The position numbers were made by a program, and so were the translations under genes. Of a DNA stretch of 64,000 bases, positions 26,166 to 35,440 are shown piece by piece. How positions within the stretch are numbered: the stretch's first letter is position 1; each line of letters opens with the position of its first letter. The DNA is from Singulisphaera acidiphila DSM 18658 (GTDB lineage Bacteria; Planctomycetota; Planctomycetia; Isosphaerales; Isosphaeraceae), in the NCBI RefSeq assembly GCF_000242455.2, contig NC_019892.1, positions 8,690,744 through 8,754,743 on the forward strand. The letters are read 5' to 3'. The notes under the pieces are model-generated. The model saw nothing but the letters and a program-made list of their open reading frames with translations. It searched no databases and was not told where the DNA came from.

Positions 26166-28187
26166 TCACCGGCTGAACCGATAGATTCCCTGGCCGTTGT
26201 TGGTGGTGGTCAGGAAGTAGACCTCTCCCTGTTCATCCTCGCCAAACGACAGGACGGGTAGGCCCTGAGACGGGATGGGGCGGTTCTCAACGACGCGGCG
26301 CTGGGCGTCGTCATAACGCAGAGCCCAGAGTCGGCCAGTCACGTAATCGGCGTAGAGATAGGCTCCATCCAATTCCGGCAGGCGAGTGCCTCGGTAGACG
26401 TTCCCCCCAGTGATCGACTTACCCGTGTCGTGGTGGGAGTACTCCCAGATCGGGTCGATCAACTCAGGCCGAGGGCCGACGCCCTTGACTCCGAAGGGAT
26501 GCAGCGACTCACGGAGGTTCCAGCCGTAGTTGCCTCCCTTGGTGATGATGTCGATTTCCTCCCAAAGGTTCTGGCCGACTTCGCCCGCCCAGAGCCAGCC
26601 CGTTTTCCGGTCGAAGGCCATGCGCCAGATGTTGCGGATGCCGTAAGCCCAGATCTCGGGACGGGCGTCGGAACGGCCAACGAAGGGATTGTCCTTGGGA
26701 ATCGCGTAGTTTTTATCACCTTCCTTGTGGTCGACATCAATACGGAGAACCTTGCCAAGCAGGGTTTCGAGATTCTGGCCGTTCTCGTGAGGGTCGTTGC
26801 CCGCGCCTCCATCCCCGTGCGTGACGTAAAGGAAGCCGTCAGGGCCGAAGAGGACGGTTCCCCCGTCATGGTTCCAGTACGGTTTCTTGAAGCGAAGGAG
26901 TTCCACCTCGGACGCCGGGTCGGCCTGGCTGGGGTCGTCCTTGCGGACCTGGAACCGCGAGACCACGTTCGTCAGCCGCTCCGCCTTCGGCGTGTAGAAA
27001 ACGTAGAGATACCCGTTTTCCTTGAATTTGGGGTGGAAGGCGAGCCCCAAGAAGCCTTCCTCGTTGGTCTCGTCCTTGTAGGAGACGCGGTCCCGGATAT
27101 CGAGGAAAATGGTGGTCTGGGTCGCCTTCTGATCGTTGGGGAAGGCGTGAATCACACCGTGCTGGGTGGCGACGAAGACGCGGTTCGAACCGTCACCGGC
27201 ATGCGTCAGGACGAGCGGCCGCAAGGTTTGGACAAGACCGTCCTCGGTCTCCCCCTTCCAGCCAGCCCATTGCAAGTCGGGGAACGCCACGGCGGTCTTC
27301 AAAGGAAGCGGTTCCTCGTTGACCTCAGCGCCAGGGACGGTGATCGGCACCTCGACGACTGTGCCCCCACCCATGTCGGGAACCAGGAGCCGCTTGGTGG
27401 AGGATTCGACCGTGAGGTCGGCCGCATTCGTGAGCCCCTGGGCCAGAAGCACGGGCTTGGCCCCGGGACGCGCAATGACGAACACGCGGCCCCCCTTCCA
27501 GTCGCTCACGAAGAGGCGACCGAACTGGTCCCAGGCAAGTCCGTCGGCAGCCCCCAGGCCGTCGGCGAGCGTCTCGACCGAATGATCGGCCAGCTTGATC
27601 CGGTAGAGCGTGCCCGTGCCGAAGTCGGCGAGGAGAAGATGCGACGCTCCATCAAGCAGTAAGCCGTTCGGCGTGTGGAGGTTCGGGAATTGCTTCTTGT
27701 CCAGGACCAGGCTCACGGCCCCCTTCGGCGTGATCCGGTAAACCGCCCCCTCCCCCCCTTGTCGGTTTCCCGAGTCGCTGACATAGAGAGTGCCGCTCTC
27801 CACATCGACGGCCAGGTCATTGAGGAACAGCGGCGGCGTGGGAAACGCCGAAGCGGGAGCGAAGACTTCCGCTTTGCCCTTTCCATCGATCCGCCAAACC
27901 CGATCCTTATCGGCCACGAAAAGCCATTCTTGATGGGCAACTAGCCCCTTCGGGTCATCGAGCCCCGAGGCAAACGGCACGGCCTTACCCTGTTCGATCT
28001 TAAGAACGGCACCGTCACCGTCGCGGCCGGATTCGCCGATAACCGAGACGAAAACCTGCCCCTGGCTATTCAGTGCCACCGACTCCGGTTTCGTCAGGCC
28101 CGTGACCACGGGCTTCGGCGGCGGTTGAGCGCCCGCTTGAGTGACCGCACTGCACACCACCAAAGCCAGACCCAGCGATTGCCTCAT
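26166..28187 (-). CDS. Secreted PQQ-dependent sugar dehydrogenase-like protein, double propeller
   Basis: Exported 673-aa protein with a signal peptide at 1-21 (MRQSLGLALVVCSAVTQAGA). Residues about 25-290 form an SMP-30/NHL-like propeller (TGLTKPESVALNSQGQVFVS, LYVSDSGNRQGGEGAVYRIT, DGLAWDQFGRLFVSDWKGGR). Residues about 320-673 are a glucose/sorbosone dehydrogenase domain: EGFLGLAFHPKFKENGYLYV, WNHDGGTVLFGPDGFLYVTH GDGGAGND, and EVGQNLWEEIDIITKGGNYG W. The second domain normally occurs alone and oxidises sugars with PQQ in the periplasm. No pqq genes are seen. GGAG precedes the ATG at 28187. Confidence 0.9.
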   Translation of the reverse strand: MRQSLGLALVVCSAVTQAGAQPPPKPVVTGLTKPESVALNSQGQVFVSVIGESGRDGDGAVLKIEQGKAVPFASGLDDPKGLVAHQEWLFVADKDRVWRIDGKGKAEVFAPASAFPTPPLFLNDLAVDVESGTLYVSDSGNRQGGEGAVYRITPKGAVSLVLDKKQFPNLHTPNGLLLDGASHLLLADFGTGTLYRIKLADHSVETLADGLGAADGLAWDQFGRLFVSDWKGGRVFVIARPGAKPVLLAQGLTNAADLTVESSTKRLLVPDMGGGTVVEVPITVPGAEVNEEPLPLKTAVAFPDLQWAGWKGETEDGLVQTLRPLVLTHAGDGSNRVFVATQHGVIHAFPNDQKATQTTIFLDIRDRVSYKDETNEEGFLGLAFHPKFKENGYLYVFYTPKAERLTNVVSRFQVRKDDPSQADPASEVELLRFKKPYWNHDGGTVLFGPDGFLYVTHGDGGAGNDPHENGQNLETLLGKVLRIDVDHKEGDKNYAIPKDNPFVGRSDARPEIWAYGIRNIWRMAFDRKTGWLWAGEVGQNLWEEIDIITKGGNYGWNLRESLHPFGVKGVGPRPELIDPIWEYSHHDTGKSITGGNVYRGTRLPELDGAYLYADYVTGRLWALRYDDAQRRVVENRPIPSQGLPVLSFGEDEQGEVYFLTTTNNGQGIYRFSR

Positions 28188-28662
28188 CGCGAGAACTCCA
28201 TGTGACTCAGGGACACCCCACCGTGACACCGCACCACACCGCGAGCCAATCGAACCGAAAGTCGGGAGCGATGGCCGATCGTCTCAGAATGGCCGCAATG
28301 TCCGTCGACATGATCATGCCAAACACGACCACGATCCCGCCAGAGCGACTCGTTATACCAGCAGGTTGCGAGGTGCTACAAGCATGGCGTACTATGACAC
28401 GATCATGGCGCAATCCCAACCGTCCGAGAACGATCTCCAAAATCGGGAACTCCTCAAACCTATGCCGGCGCCCCAACTCACCAGTCATGGGCCGCCAAAC
28501 AGGGGGAGATCGGCCTGATTCTCAAGGCCACCGATTCGCGCAAGCCGACTCGGCAAAAGCCTTAGGGATTCTTGTATTTGCTTGATGAGGATCGGCCTCA
28601 ATCAATCCCAATGGCATCCCCGCCCACCGTGTTCGATACACTCGACTCGAGGACTCCGTTCC
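28188..28662. other. Divergent intergenic region
   Basis: About 475 bases between the dehydrogenase gene (minus) and the YeiH-type gene (plus). No supportable gene. Frames with ATG starts exist but have no ribosome sites or recognisable products. Confidence 0.4.
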
Positions 28663-30105
28663 GTGCGATCCTGGTTTGCCTCGGAAGACTGGTTTGCCGT
28701 CTGGCTCGGCGTCGCGATCGTCTTGATTGCGTTACCGACTGCGGCGGGCCTCGACCTGTTGGGCTGGGTTGCCGCCCCACGAATCTGGCTCGGCCCCGGT
28801 GACGCCGTCCGCCCCGTTTCGGCTCACTACGCGGGCCTTCCCGGGTTCGTCAGCCTCCTATTCACTTACTTGTTGCTCCTTGGGCTTATCGGCGCCTGTG
28901 CTGCGATCCGAAAGTTCGACCTCCGGACGTTCATCCCCAGCTTCACGGTGATCTTCTGGCTCAGCGCCGCGAGCTTGATCCTCGGGCATTATGCTTACAT
29001 CGCCCAGACGCCCGATAAGCGATCGGCGACCGGCATCACATGGTCGCTCGGCTTGACCGGGGAGGCGGGTTTCCTCGTCGCCCTGCTGTCCGGCCTCTTC
29101 GTCGGAAACGTCCTACCGTCGGTGGCCGTCCGGCTGAAGTCGGCGGCCCGTTCCGAGTGGTTCATCAAGACCGCGATCGTTCTCCTGGGTGCGGGACTCG
29201 GGATCAAGGCCGCCGCCGCCTCCGGCCTCGTCACATCGATCATGTTTCGCGGTCTCGCCGCAATCATCGAGGCCTACCTGATTTACTGGGCCTTGGTCTA
29301 CTTCATCGCACGAAAGTACTTCCGGTTCAGCCGAGAATGGGCGGCGCCGCTCGCGTCAGGGATCTCGATCTGCGGGGTCTCCGCCGCGATCACCACGGGG
29401 GCGGCCATTCGCGCTCGCCCCATTGTGCCGATCATGGTCTCCTCGCTGGTCGTCATTTTCTCGGTGTTTGAGTTGCTGATCCTCCCGCTCGCCGCTCGTG
29501 AATTCCTGTCAAACGAGCCGCTGGTGGCGGCCGCCTGGATGGGCCTGGCGGTCAAAACCGACGGCGCGGCCGTGGCGAGCGGAGCGATCACCGACGCGCT
29601 GATCCGTGCTCGAGCTTTGGAGTCTGGAATCGCCTATGAGGCGGGTTGGATCCTGACGACCACGACGACGGTGAAGGTCTTCATCGATCTCTTCATCGGC
29701 GTCTGGGCAATGGTCCTGTCGCTCGTCTGGACCTACGGAATCGAACGGAAGCCCGGCGTGAAGGTCCCGGTCCGCGACGTGCTGAAGCGATTTCCCGCCT
29801 TCGTCCTCGGGTATTTCGCCCTCTTCCTCGCCTTCCTCGGCCTGACACTGGCCCGGCCGGCCATGGCCCCGGGCCTCGCGGCGGCGACCGCGCAAACCGA
29901 GCCCTTACGAGGCCTCTTCTTCGCCATGACCTTCTTTACCATTGGAATGGCTGCCGACCTCAAACGCCTTTGGGCCGAAGGGATCGGCCGGCTCGCCCTG
30001 GTCTACGTCATCAGCCTCTTCGGCTTCATTATCTGGATCGGGCTGGCGATCTCGTGGCTCTTTTTCCACGGCGCACAGCCGCCGATCATCACCGGAGGGC
30101 CTTGA
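28663..30105 (+). CDS. YeiH/UPF0324-family membrane transporter
   Basis: Polytopic inner-membrane protein of about 480 aa; relatives are called putative sulfate exporters. Recognisable blocks are GEAGFLVALLSGLFVGNVLP, WFIKTAIVLLGAGLGIKAAA, APLASGISICGVSAAITTGA AIRARP, AAAWMGLAVKTDGAAVASGA and the late RGLFFAMTFFTIGMAADLKR. About 11-12 TM helices are visible. It is longer than typical YeiH (about 350 aa), through N-terminal helices and inserted loops. I chose the GTG at 28663 with GAGG upstream; an ATG at 28585 adds 26 residues with poor coding character. A small TM protein gene follows immediately. Confidence 0.87.
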   Translation: MRSWFASEDWFAVWLGVAIVLIALPTAAGLDLLGWVAAPRIWLGPGDAVRPVSAHYAGLPGFVSLLFTYLLLLGLIGACAAIRKFDLRTFIPSFTVIFWLSAASLILGHYAYIAQTPDKRSATGITWSLGLTGEAGFLVALLSGLFVGNVLPSVAVRLKSAARSEWFIKTAIVLLGAGLGIKAAAASGLVTSIMFRGLAAIIEAYLIYWALVYFIARKYFRFSREWAAPLASGISICGVSAAITTGAAIRARPIVPIMVSSLVVIFSVFELLILPLAAREFLSNEPLVAAAWMGLAVKTDGAAVASGAITDALIRARALESGIAYEAGWILTTTTTVKVFIDLFIGVWAMVLSLVWTYGIERKPGVKVPVRDVLKRFPAFVLGYFALFLAFLGLTLARPAMAPGLAAATAQTEPLRGLFFAMTFFTIGMAADLKRLWAEGIGRLALVYVISLFGFIIWIGLAISWLFFHGAQPPIITGGP

Positions 30106-30106
30106 A

Positions 30107-30352
30107 ATGAGTGACCGCTCTCCCGAACCCGGCACGCAGCAGTCGCTCGCGGAAGAACTCGCCGCAATCCCGTACGAGCCGCTCCTGCCGATCGAAAAAT
30201 GGCTCATCGCCGTCAGTCTGATTCTTGGCGTCGCTCTCTTAGGCATCCTTTCATGGGCCAGTGCAACCTACTTTCCCGTCACACCGCCCTCATCCGCCTC
30301 GGGATCACAGACGCCGAATTCCCAGACAACGGCGACCTCAACCTCACGTTAG
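30107..30352 (+). CDS. Small single-TM protein following the YeiH-type gene
   Basis: An 81-aa protein with a polar N-terminus (MSDRSPEPGTQQSLAEELAA), the segment IPYEPLLPIEKWLIAVSLIL and one TM helix to about residue 66, then a Ser/Thr/Pro-rich tail. GGAGGGCC lies 8 nt upstream and the start is one base after the preceding stop, so it is translationally coupled to the transporter. The partnership suggests an accessory subunit; no function is known. Confidence 0.75.
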   Translation: MSDRSPEPGTQQSLAEELAAIPYEPLLPIEKWLIAVSLILGVALLGILSWASATYFPVTPPSSASGSQTPNSQTTATSTSR

Positions 30353-30546
30353 CCCCGATGGCCCTCCACCGCCGGCCGGGCCATGCCCCGGCTCGCCTTG
30401 CTTGTTCCTCGGCGCCGTCCTCGCCCACGGCCGGCTGACCGTCACGATCTGGATCAGGGCCGCCGGGCTCAGCGACCAGTTCCGTCCCTGTTACACCGCA
30501 GTTACGGCGGCTTCGGCGATCCGAAGGGAGTGGCCTCGCACGGGCA

Positions 30547-31578
30547 TCACAACACCCGCCATGGTAATTCCTCGCCTGCCAGGAACGGCGTCATCCCCTC
30601 GATCATCCGAGGGACGACCCATGGCTCGCGAGCCAACTCCATGCGGCCCTCGTTCAACGGCAGGCCGTAGAACTTGGCCCCGTTGACCGAGGTGAAGTCC
30701 TCCAGCCGATCCAGCGCCTCTTCCGCGTCAAACCTTGACGCGAGCGCCGCCATCGCGACGGGCGACGAGAACACCCCAGCAGCACAGCAGCCAGCGTCCA
30801 CGTTGAACTTGGCGGCGGTTGGATGGGGAGCAGAGTCGGTGCCGAGGAAGAACTTGCCCGTGGGCTCCAATGCCGCTCTCAAGAGGATCTCCCGATCCTC
30901 ATCGAATTTGGCGATCGGAGAATAGAAGTAGTGCGGGTGCAGTTGCCCGCCTCCCCCCCACCGGCCCCGGCCTCCAAGGTCATCCAAGGTCAGGTACAAA
31001 TGATGCACTGTAATCGTGCCCGCAACCGTGTCGGGGCAACTGCGGACCCACTCGACTCCCTCGCGCGTGCTGATGTGCTCCATCACCTGCCTGAGCTTCG
31101 GAAAGCCGTCCACCACCCGATGCATTTCGGGAAGCATTCTCTGCTCGGCGGTCAGCCATCCCGGCCCCGGCAGTTCCCCGTGCCAGCAGAGCACCATGCC
31201 GGATTGCTCCATGGCCGCGAAGGTATCGCCCAGTCCCCGCAACTGCTCGACCGTCACGCCGCCATGCGAGCCAGTGGTGACACCTTGTGGGTACACCTTG
31301 GCCGCCACCACACCGTGCTCCTTGGCTTCGTGGATCGTTGCCGGGGTCGTGCGTTCGGTCAACCGTATGGTCATCAGCGGCTGAAACTCAAACTCCGAGC
31401 ACTTACTGATACGATTACGAAGATCACTGGCCTGCGGTCCCGTGTCGATCGGCGGAACGTTTGGCATCACCAACGCTCGCTCGAAGTGCTTCGAGGTGTG
31501 ATTGACGACCTTTCGGAGCATCTCACCGTCGCGTAGATGCACATGGAAATCGTCTGGTCGTCGGATATTCAGGATCAT
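30547..31578 (-). CDS. pyrC: Dihydroorotase, PyrC type II
   Basis: Converts carbamoyl-aspartate to dihydroorotate in pyrimidine synthesis, with two zinc ions. The 343-aa length matches E. coli PyrC. Visible ligands are DDFHVHLRDG (HxH), VVAAKVYPQGVTTGSHGG with the carbamylated lysine, CWHGE, VMEHISTREGV, ITVHHL and GTDSAPHP with the catalytic Asp. The ATG at 31578 with GGGGAAG upstream begins MILNIRRPDDFHVH, as in type II enzymes; the longer open frame upstream is discarded. Stand-alone gene. Confidence 0.95.
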   Translation of the reverse strand: MILNIRRPDDFHVHLRDGEMLRKVVNHTSKHFERALVMPNVPPIDTGPQASDLRNRISKCSEFEFQPLMTIRLTERTTPATIHEAKEHGVVAAKVYPQGVTTGSHGGVTVEQLRGLGDTFAAMEQSGMVLCWHGELPGPGWLTAEQRMLPEMHRVVDGFPKLRQVMEHISTREGVEWVRSCPDTVAGTITVHHLYLTLDDLGGRGRWGGGGQLHPHYFYSPIAKFDEDREILLRAALEPTGKFFLGTDSAPHPTAAKFNVDAGCCAAGVFSSPVAMAALASRFDAEEALDRLEDFTSVNGAKFYGLPLNEGRMELAREPWVVPRMIEGMTPFLAGEELPWRVL

Positions 31579-32386
31579 TTTGCTTCCCCAAATACGATTC
31601 GTGCGTGCCTGATGAGCGACCGGATCCGCCAGGGATACAATCGGACCACCGATCCCAGTTCCACCCCTTGAGGCGCCCAGCCAGGCCATCCCGGCGACAT
31701 TGCAGCGGGACAGGATACCGCCACATGCGACGATGAGCTTGGTGATGGCCCTCTTGCGAGGCCTTGCTAATCCACTCAGCCACCAGCGGCGTCAACGGCT
31801 TTCCACTCAGGCCCCCGCCATCATACTGTGTCAAGGGACTGTGATCGCTCCCAAACAGACCCCGCCGGTCGATCCGCTCTGGCACGCTGGGCGGAACGAC
31901 CCACCGCCATTGACCTCAACGGCGTTGCGAGACGGTACGGGAAGGATGCGTCTTGGGTACCGAGCCGGTCGGGCCTTGATGGAGAGGCCCGCTTCAATCT
32001 CGGAGCGATGCTCGGCCGTGTGGACAGTATCTGCGAGTTCCTCGTGATAAAGTGGGGCGTAATCAGTTCTTCCCTGTCCCTCCTCTGCACCGTCTTCTTG
32101 CTCATCCCCCAGCGCTCGGCCAACTCACTACTAGGTGGAGAACGGTTTGATCTCGGTGACAACGTCCATTAAGGTGATCCCTGATCAGTATGCTCTTGTC
32201 CTCGTGGTGGTGGCGAAGCAGAAGTCTTCCCCCCTACCTCTCATGAATCGGTCAGCTTTGCCGATCTGCAATGCGGGGCGGTCTGGTCAGGATTTTCCTT
32301 TTGGTACTGCATTGGCCACATGAGCCCCTGCTGACGAATGTAAACCCTTGTTTGCGTGGGGACTTCGACGATATAGGGAGGAGCCT
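31579..32386. other. Intergenic region upstream of the amidohydrolase cassette
   Basis: About 810 bases between divergent genes. Frames of about 110 codons exist on both strands but neither shows a ribosome site, a known motif or sensible composition. No hairpin terminator or promoter consensus was recognised. Confidence 0.4.
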
Positions 32387-33172
32387 GTGGAGGTCTGGGA
32401 TCTGCACTGCCATCTCTCCGGGGTTCCCGGCCGGACACCGGATGAGCGGATGGCTCAGCTCATCAAGTACGCCGACCGGATGGGGATTGCCCGAATTTGT
32501 GTCTATATGGGAATGAACTGGTCGTACGACCCTTCACCCGAGGAATTCCGCAAACAGAACGACGAAGTCCTCCAGGCGTTGAGTCACTGGCACGACCGAG
32601 CGTTGGGGTTCGTCTACCTCAACCCGAAGCACGTCAAGGAGAGCCTCGCCGAGCTGGACCGCTGCGTTCGCGACGGCCCCATGGTCGGCGTCAAGCTCTG
32701 GGTGGCGCAGCATGCCAATGCCCCGGAGTTGGACCCGATCGTCGAGCGAGCGACCGAGCTCAACGCAGTTATTTTTCAGCATACCTGGATCAAGGCGACG
32801 GGAAATCTCCCAGGCGAATCGACCCCGATGGATCTTGCGGCCCTGGCGGCCCGACACCCGAAGGCGGCGCTGATCTGCGGCCATACCGGGGGGGATTGGG
32901 AGTTGGGAATCCGGGCCGTCCGAGGCCAACAGAACGTGGCAGTGGACCTGGCCGGAGGGGATCCGGCGGCCGGGATCACCGAAATGGCGGTGCGCGAGCT
33001 GGGCGCAGAGCGCGTGATTTACGGCAGCGACGCCGGTGGGCGGAGCTTCGCGTCGCAACTCGCCAAGGTGCAAGGGGCCGACGTCCCCGACGCGGCCAAG
33101 AAGCTCATCCTCGCGGGAAACCTCAAGCGGCTGCTCGGGCCGATCCTCCAGGCGAAAGGGGTCCGGCTGTGA
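32387..33172 (+). CDS. Amidohydrolase (Amidohydro_2 family), metal ligands intact
   Basis: TIM-barrel metal-dependent hydrolase or decarboxylase of 261 aa, cytoplasmic. The start is a GTG at 32387 with GGGAGGAG five bases upstream, giving (M)EVWDLHCHLSG. Ligand positions are intact: HCH after strand 1, FQHTW, ICGHTGGDWE and IYGSDAGGRSF with the final Asp. The stop overlaps the GTG of the next gene by four bases. The next gene encodes a homologue of exactly equal length that has lost the ligands, so the two may form a heteromer. Substrate unknown. Confidence 0.88.
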   Translation: MEVWDLHCHLSGVPGRTPDERMAQLIKYADRMGIARICVYMGMNWSYDPSPEEFRKQNDEVLQALSHWHDRALGFVYLNPKHVKESLAELDRCVRDGPMVGVKLWVAQHANAPELDPIVERATELNAVIFQHTWIKATGNLPGESTPMDLAALAARHPKAALICGHTGGDWELGIRAVRGQQNVAVDLAGGDPAAGITEMAVRELGAERVIYGSDAGGRSFASQLAKVQGADVPDAAKKLILAGNLKRLLGPILQAKGVRL

Positions 33173-33954
33173 CGCCTCGACTCATCGACACCAACGTGAA
33201 TCTCTCGCGCTGGCCAACCCGCCGAGTGCGGAACGACGAGACAGCCCGGCTCGTGGCGACCTTGAGCGGTCATGGCGTGGTCGAGGCCTGGGCCGGTAGC
33301 TTTGATGCCCTGCTCCACAAGGACCTGGCCGGAGTCAATACACGGCTGGCTCACGAGTGCCGCGCCCAATCACGGATCCGTCTCGTTCCGTTCGGCTCGG
33401 TCAATCCGGCTCAGCCCGACTGGGAGGAGGACCTCAGGCGGTGCGTCGAGGAGCATGGGATGCCAGGCATCCGCCTTCACCCGAACTATCACGGGTATCA
33501 GCTCGACCACCCGGCGTTCGCCCAGCTTCTCACGCTGGCGGCGAAGCGCGGCTTGGTCGTCGCACTCTGCCTTCAGATGGAGGACGAGCGCATGATGCAC
33601 CCCGCGTTCCGGGTCACTCCCGTCAATCCGGCTCCACTCGCGGCGGTGATCGCGAAGATTCCAGGGATCCGTCTGCTCTTGCTGAACGCGCTGAACGTCA
33701 TTCGCGGGGCATCGCTTCAAAAAGTGGTTCAGGCCGGCGACATCTCGGTGGAGATCTCCGCACGTGAAGGCGCCGGGGGCGTGGCGAGCCTGCTCGAGGA
33801 AGTGCCCCTGGATCGCGTCCTCTTCGGGTCCCATGCGCCTTTCCTCTATTTTGAGTCGGCCATCCTCAAGCTCAAGGAGTCGGACCTGACCCCGGCACAA
33901 CTGCGGGCGGTGCAGGAACAAAACGCGCGGCGGTTGGTATCCGCAGCGCGTTGA
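33169..33954 (+). CDS. Amidohydrolase homologue lacking metal ligands (probable pseudoenzyme)
   Basis: A 261-aa TIM-barrel protein of the same family and length as the preceding gene, starting at a GTG that overlaps the previous stop (GTGA). Each ligand position differs: the HxH site reads IDTNVNLSRW (NxN); the mid-barrel His sites read CLQMEDE and LLLNALN; the final Asp position reads FGSHAPF. GIRLHPNYHGYQ is retained. Catalysis by the usual metal mechanism is therefore unlikely. A structural or regulatory subunit for the active partner is the simplest reading. The DegT-type gene follows after 42 bases. Confidence 0.85.
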   Translation: MTPRLIDTNVNLSRWPTRRVRNDETARLVATLSGHGVVEAWAGSFDALLHKDLAGVNTRLAHECRAQSRIRLVPFGSVNPAQPDWEEDLRRCVEEHGMPGIRLHPNYHGYQLDHPAFAQLLTLAAKRGLVVALCLQMEDERMMHPAFRVTPVNPAPLAAVIAKIPGIRLLLLNALNVIRGASLQKVVQAGDISVEISAREGAGGVASLLEEVPLDRVLFGSHAPFLYFESAILKLKESDLTPAQLRAVQEQNARRLVSAAR

Positions 33955-33996
33955 ACCCACGAATTCAATTCTCAAGGCCTGAGCAGGATTTCTTCC

Positions 33997-35328
33997 ATGA
34001 CAGACAAGAATCCTTTCTCCCGACGCCAGTTCCTTGCCGCGACCTCGGGTGTCATGGGAGCCGCCAAGCTCTACGGTCAGGGGGCGGCGGGCGAGGCGAC
34101 CCCCGCCGCAAAACTTGCCCTTCAAGGGGGGCCGAAGGCCGTGCAAGGGGGCCTGCCGCAACTCGTCCGCTGGGGTCAGCCCGAACGGGAGCGGATGAAC
34201 GCCCTCATCGATCAGACGAACCTCTTCTACTGGAAGGGGCCACAGACGACCTTGCTGATTGATCGATTTCGACAGACCTGCCCGCTTGAGCACGTGATGA
34301 CCTGCTCGTCCGGCACCGCGGCCCTGCACATCGCCGTTGCGGCGGCCGGGATCGAACCGGGGGACGAGGTCATCACCAGTCCGATCTCCGACATTGGCAC
34401 TGTGATCGGGGTGATCTATCAGCAGGCGGTCCCCGTCTTCGCCGACCTCGGACGGAACACGTATAACCTCGATCCCGAAGACGTGGCGCGACGGATCACG
34501 CCCAAAACCAAGGCAATTATCGCCGTTCACCTCGCAGGCAACCCGTGCGACATGCACGCCCTGAAAACATTGGCCGATCAACACAACCTGGTCCTCATCG
34601 AAGACTGCGCCCAGGCCTGGGGAGCTAAGTTCCGCGACAAGCCGATCGGCACGGTTGGACATATCGGCTGCTTCTCGTTGCAGGCCGCCAAACACGTCAC
34701 CAGCGGCGAAGGAGGCGTGGTGGCCTCGAACGACCCACGGTTCGGCCCGCTCCTCCAGCGATTCGGGGACAAGGGGATGGACCGACTCGCCAAAGGGGGA
34801 TTGTTCGAGGTCTTCGCCACGAACTACCGGATGAGCGAACCGCAGGCGGGCTTCGCCGCCGCCCAACTCACACGCGTGGAAGGGATCGCGGAGAAACGCT
34901 CGCGACTCGGCAATCTCCTCAACGACAAAATCGCCAGCACGCCCGGAATCGAGCCCCATCAGGTTCATCCCGACGACCGCTCCACGTACTGGTTTTTGAT
35001 GTTCCGCGTCCGACCCGAGTCCTTCAAGTGCGAGCGGGCCGAGTTTGTCAAGGCCCTCGTCGCAGAAGGCGTTCCCGCCTCGGCTGGATATATTCCCGTG
35101 CCTCTCTACGGCAACCCGGTCTTCCAGAAACATGGCTTCTTCGCCGGGCGTTGGCCCCTCAAAGAACAGGGCCTGACGACGATGGACTACGCCCAGGTCG
35201 CCTGCCCCGAAGCGGAAGCAATCCTCAAGACGGGCGTCCGGGTGACAATTCACGAGGGGATGGGCGAGGCCTACGTCCTGAGCCTGGCCACGGCCGTCCG
35301 GAAGGTGGCGACCCACTACGCCCACTGA
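33997..35328 (+). CDS. DegT/DnrJ/EryC1-type PLP aminotransferase with Tat signal
   Basis: A 443-aa PLP enzyme of the DegT/StrS aminotransferase family. The N-terminus NPFSRRQFLAATSGVMGAAK is a twin-arginine signal, rare in this normally cytoplasmic family. The fold is clear: CSSGTAALHIAVAAAGIEPG DEV, AIIAVHLAGNPCDMHAL, LIEDCAQAWGAKF and FSLQAAKHVTSGEGGVV with the PLP lysine. C-terminal FVKALVAEGVPASAGYIPVP completes it. It probably ends the three-gene cassette begun by two amidohydrolase genes. It may transaminate a keto-sugar or act on a cell-envelope compound; export as a folded holoenzyme is inference. Confidence 0.9.
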   Translation: MTDKNPFSRRQFLAATSGVMGAAKLYGQGAAGEATPAAKLALQGGPKAVQGGLPQLVRWGQPERERMNALIDQTNLFYWKGPQTTLLIDRFRQTCPLEHVMTCSSGTAALHIAVAAAGIEPGDEVITSPISDIGTVIGVIYQQAVPVFADLGRNTYNLDPEDVARRITPKTKAIIAVHLAGNPCDMHALKTLADQHNLVLIEDCAQAWGAKFRDKPIGTVGHIGCFSLQAAKHVTSGEGGVVASNDPRFGPLLQRFGDKGMDRLAKGGLFEVFATNYRMSEPQAGFAAAQLTRVEGIAEKRSRLGNLLNDKIASTPGIEPHQVHPDDRSTYWFLMFRVRPESFKCERAEFVKALVAEGVPASAGYIPVPLYGNPVFQKHGFFAGRWPLKEQGLTTMDYAQVACPEAEAILKTGVRVTIHEGMGEAYVLSLATAVRKVATHYAH

Positions 35329-35440
35329 ACCGGCGATCGTCACCACCTCCTATTTTGGGAAACCGGCGCAGAGAACACGAGTGTCCCTTGGCATGCCGGA
35401 AAGGCATCAAGAGGCTATTCCAAATCGGGGGTCCCTCCGC

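Noticed and set aside
31821-32172. Overlapping frames of about 114 codons on both strands before the amidohydrolase cassette
   Set aside because: Neither has a ribosome site, known motif or sensible composition, and they exclude each other.
33370-35346. Very long open frame on the minus strand opposite the amidohydrolase and DegT genes
   Set aside because: It mirrors strongly supported plus-strand genes. Open antisense frames are expected at this GC content, and no family motif or ribosome site was seen.
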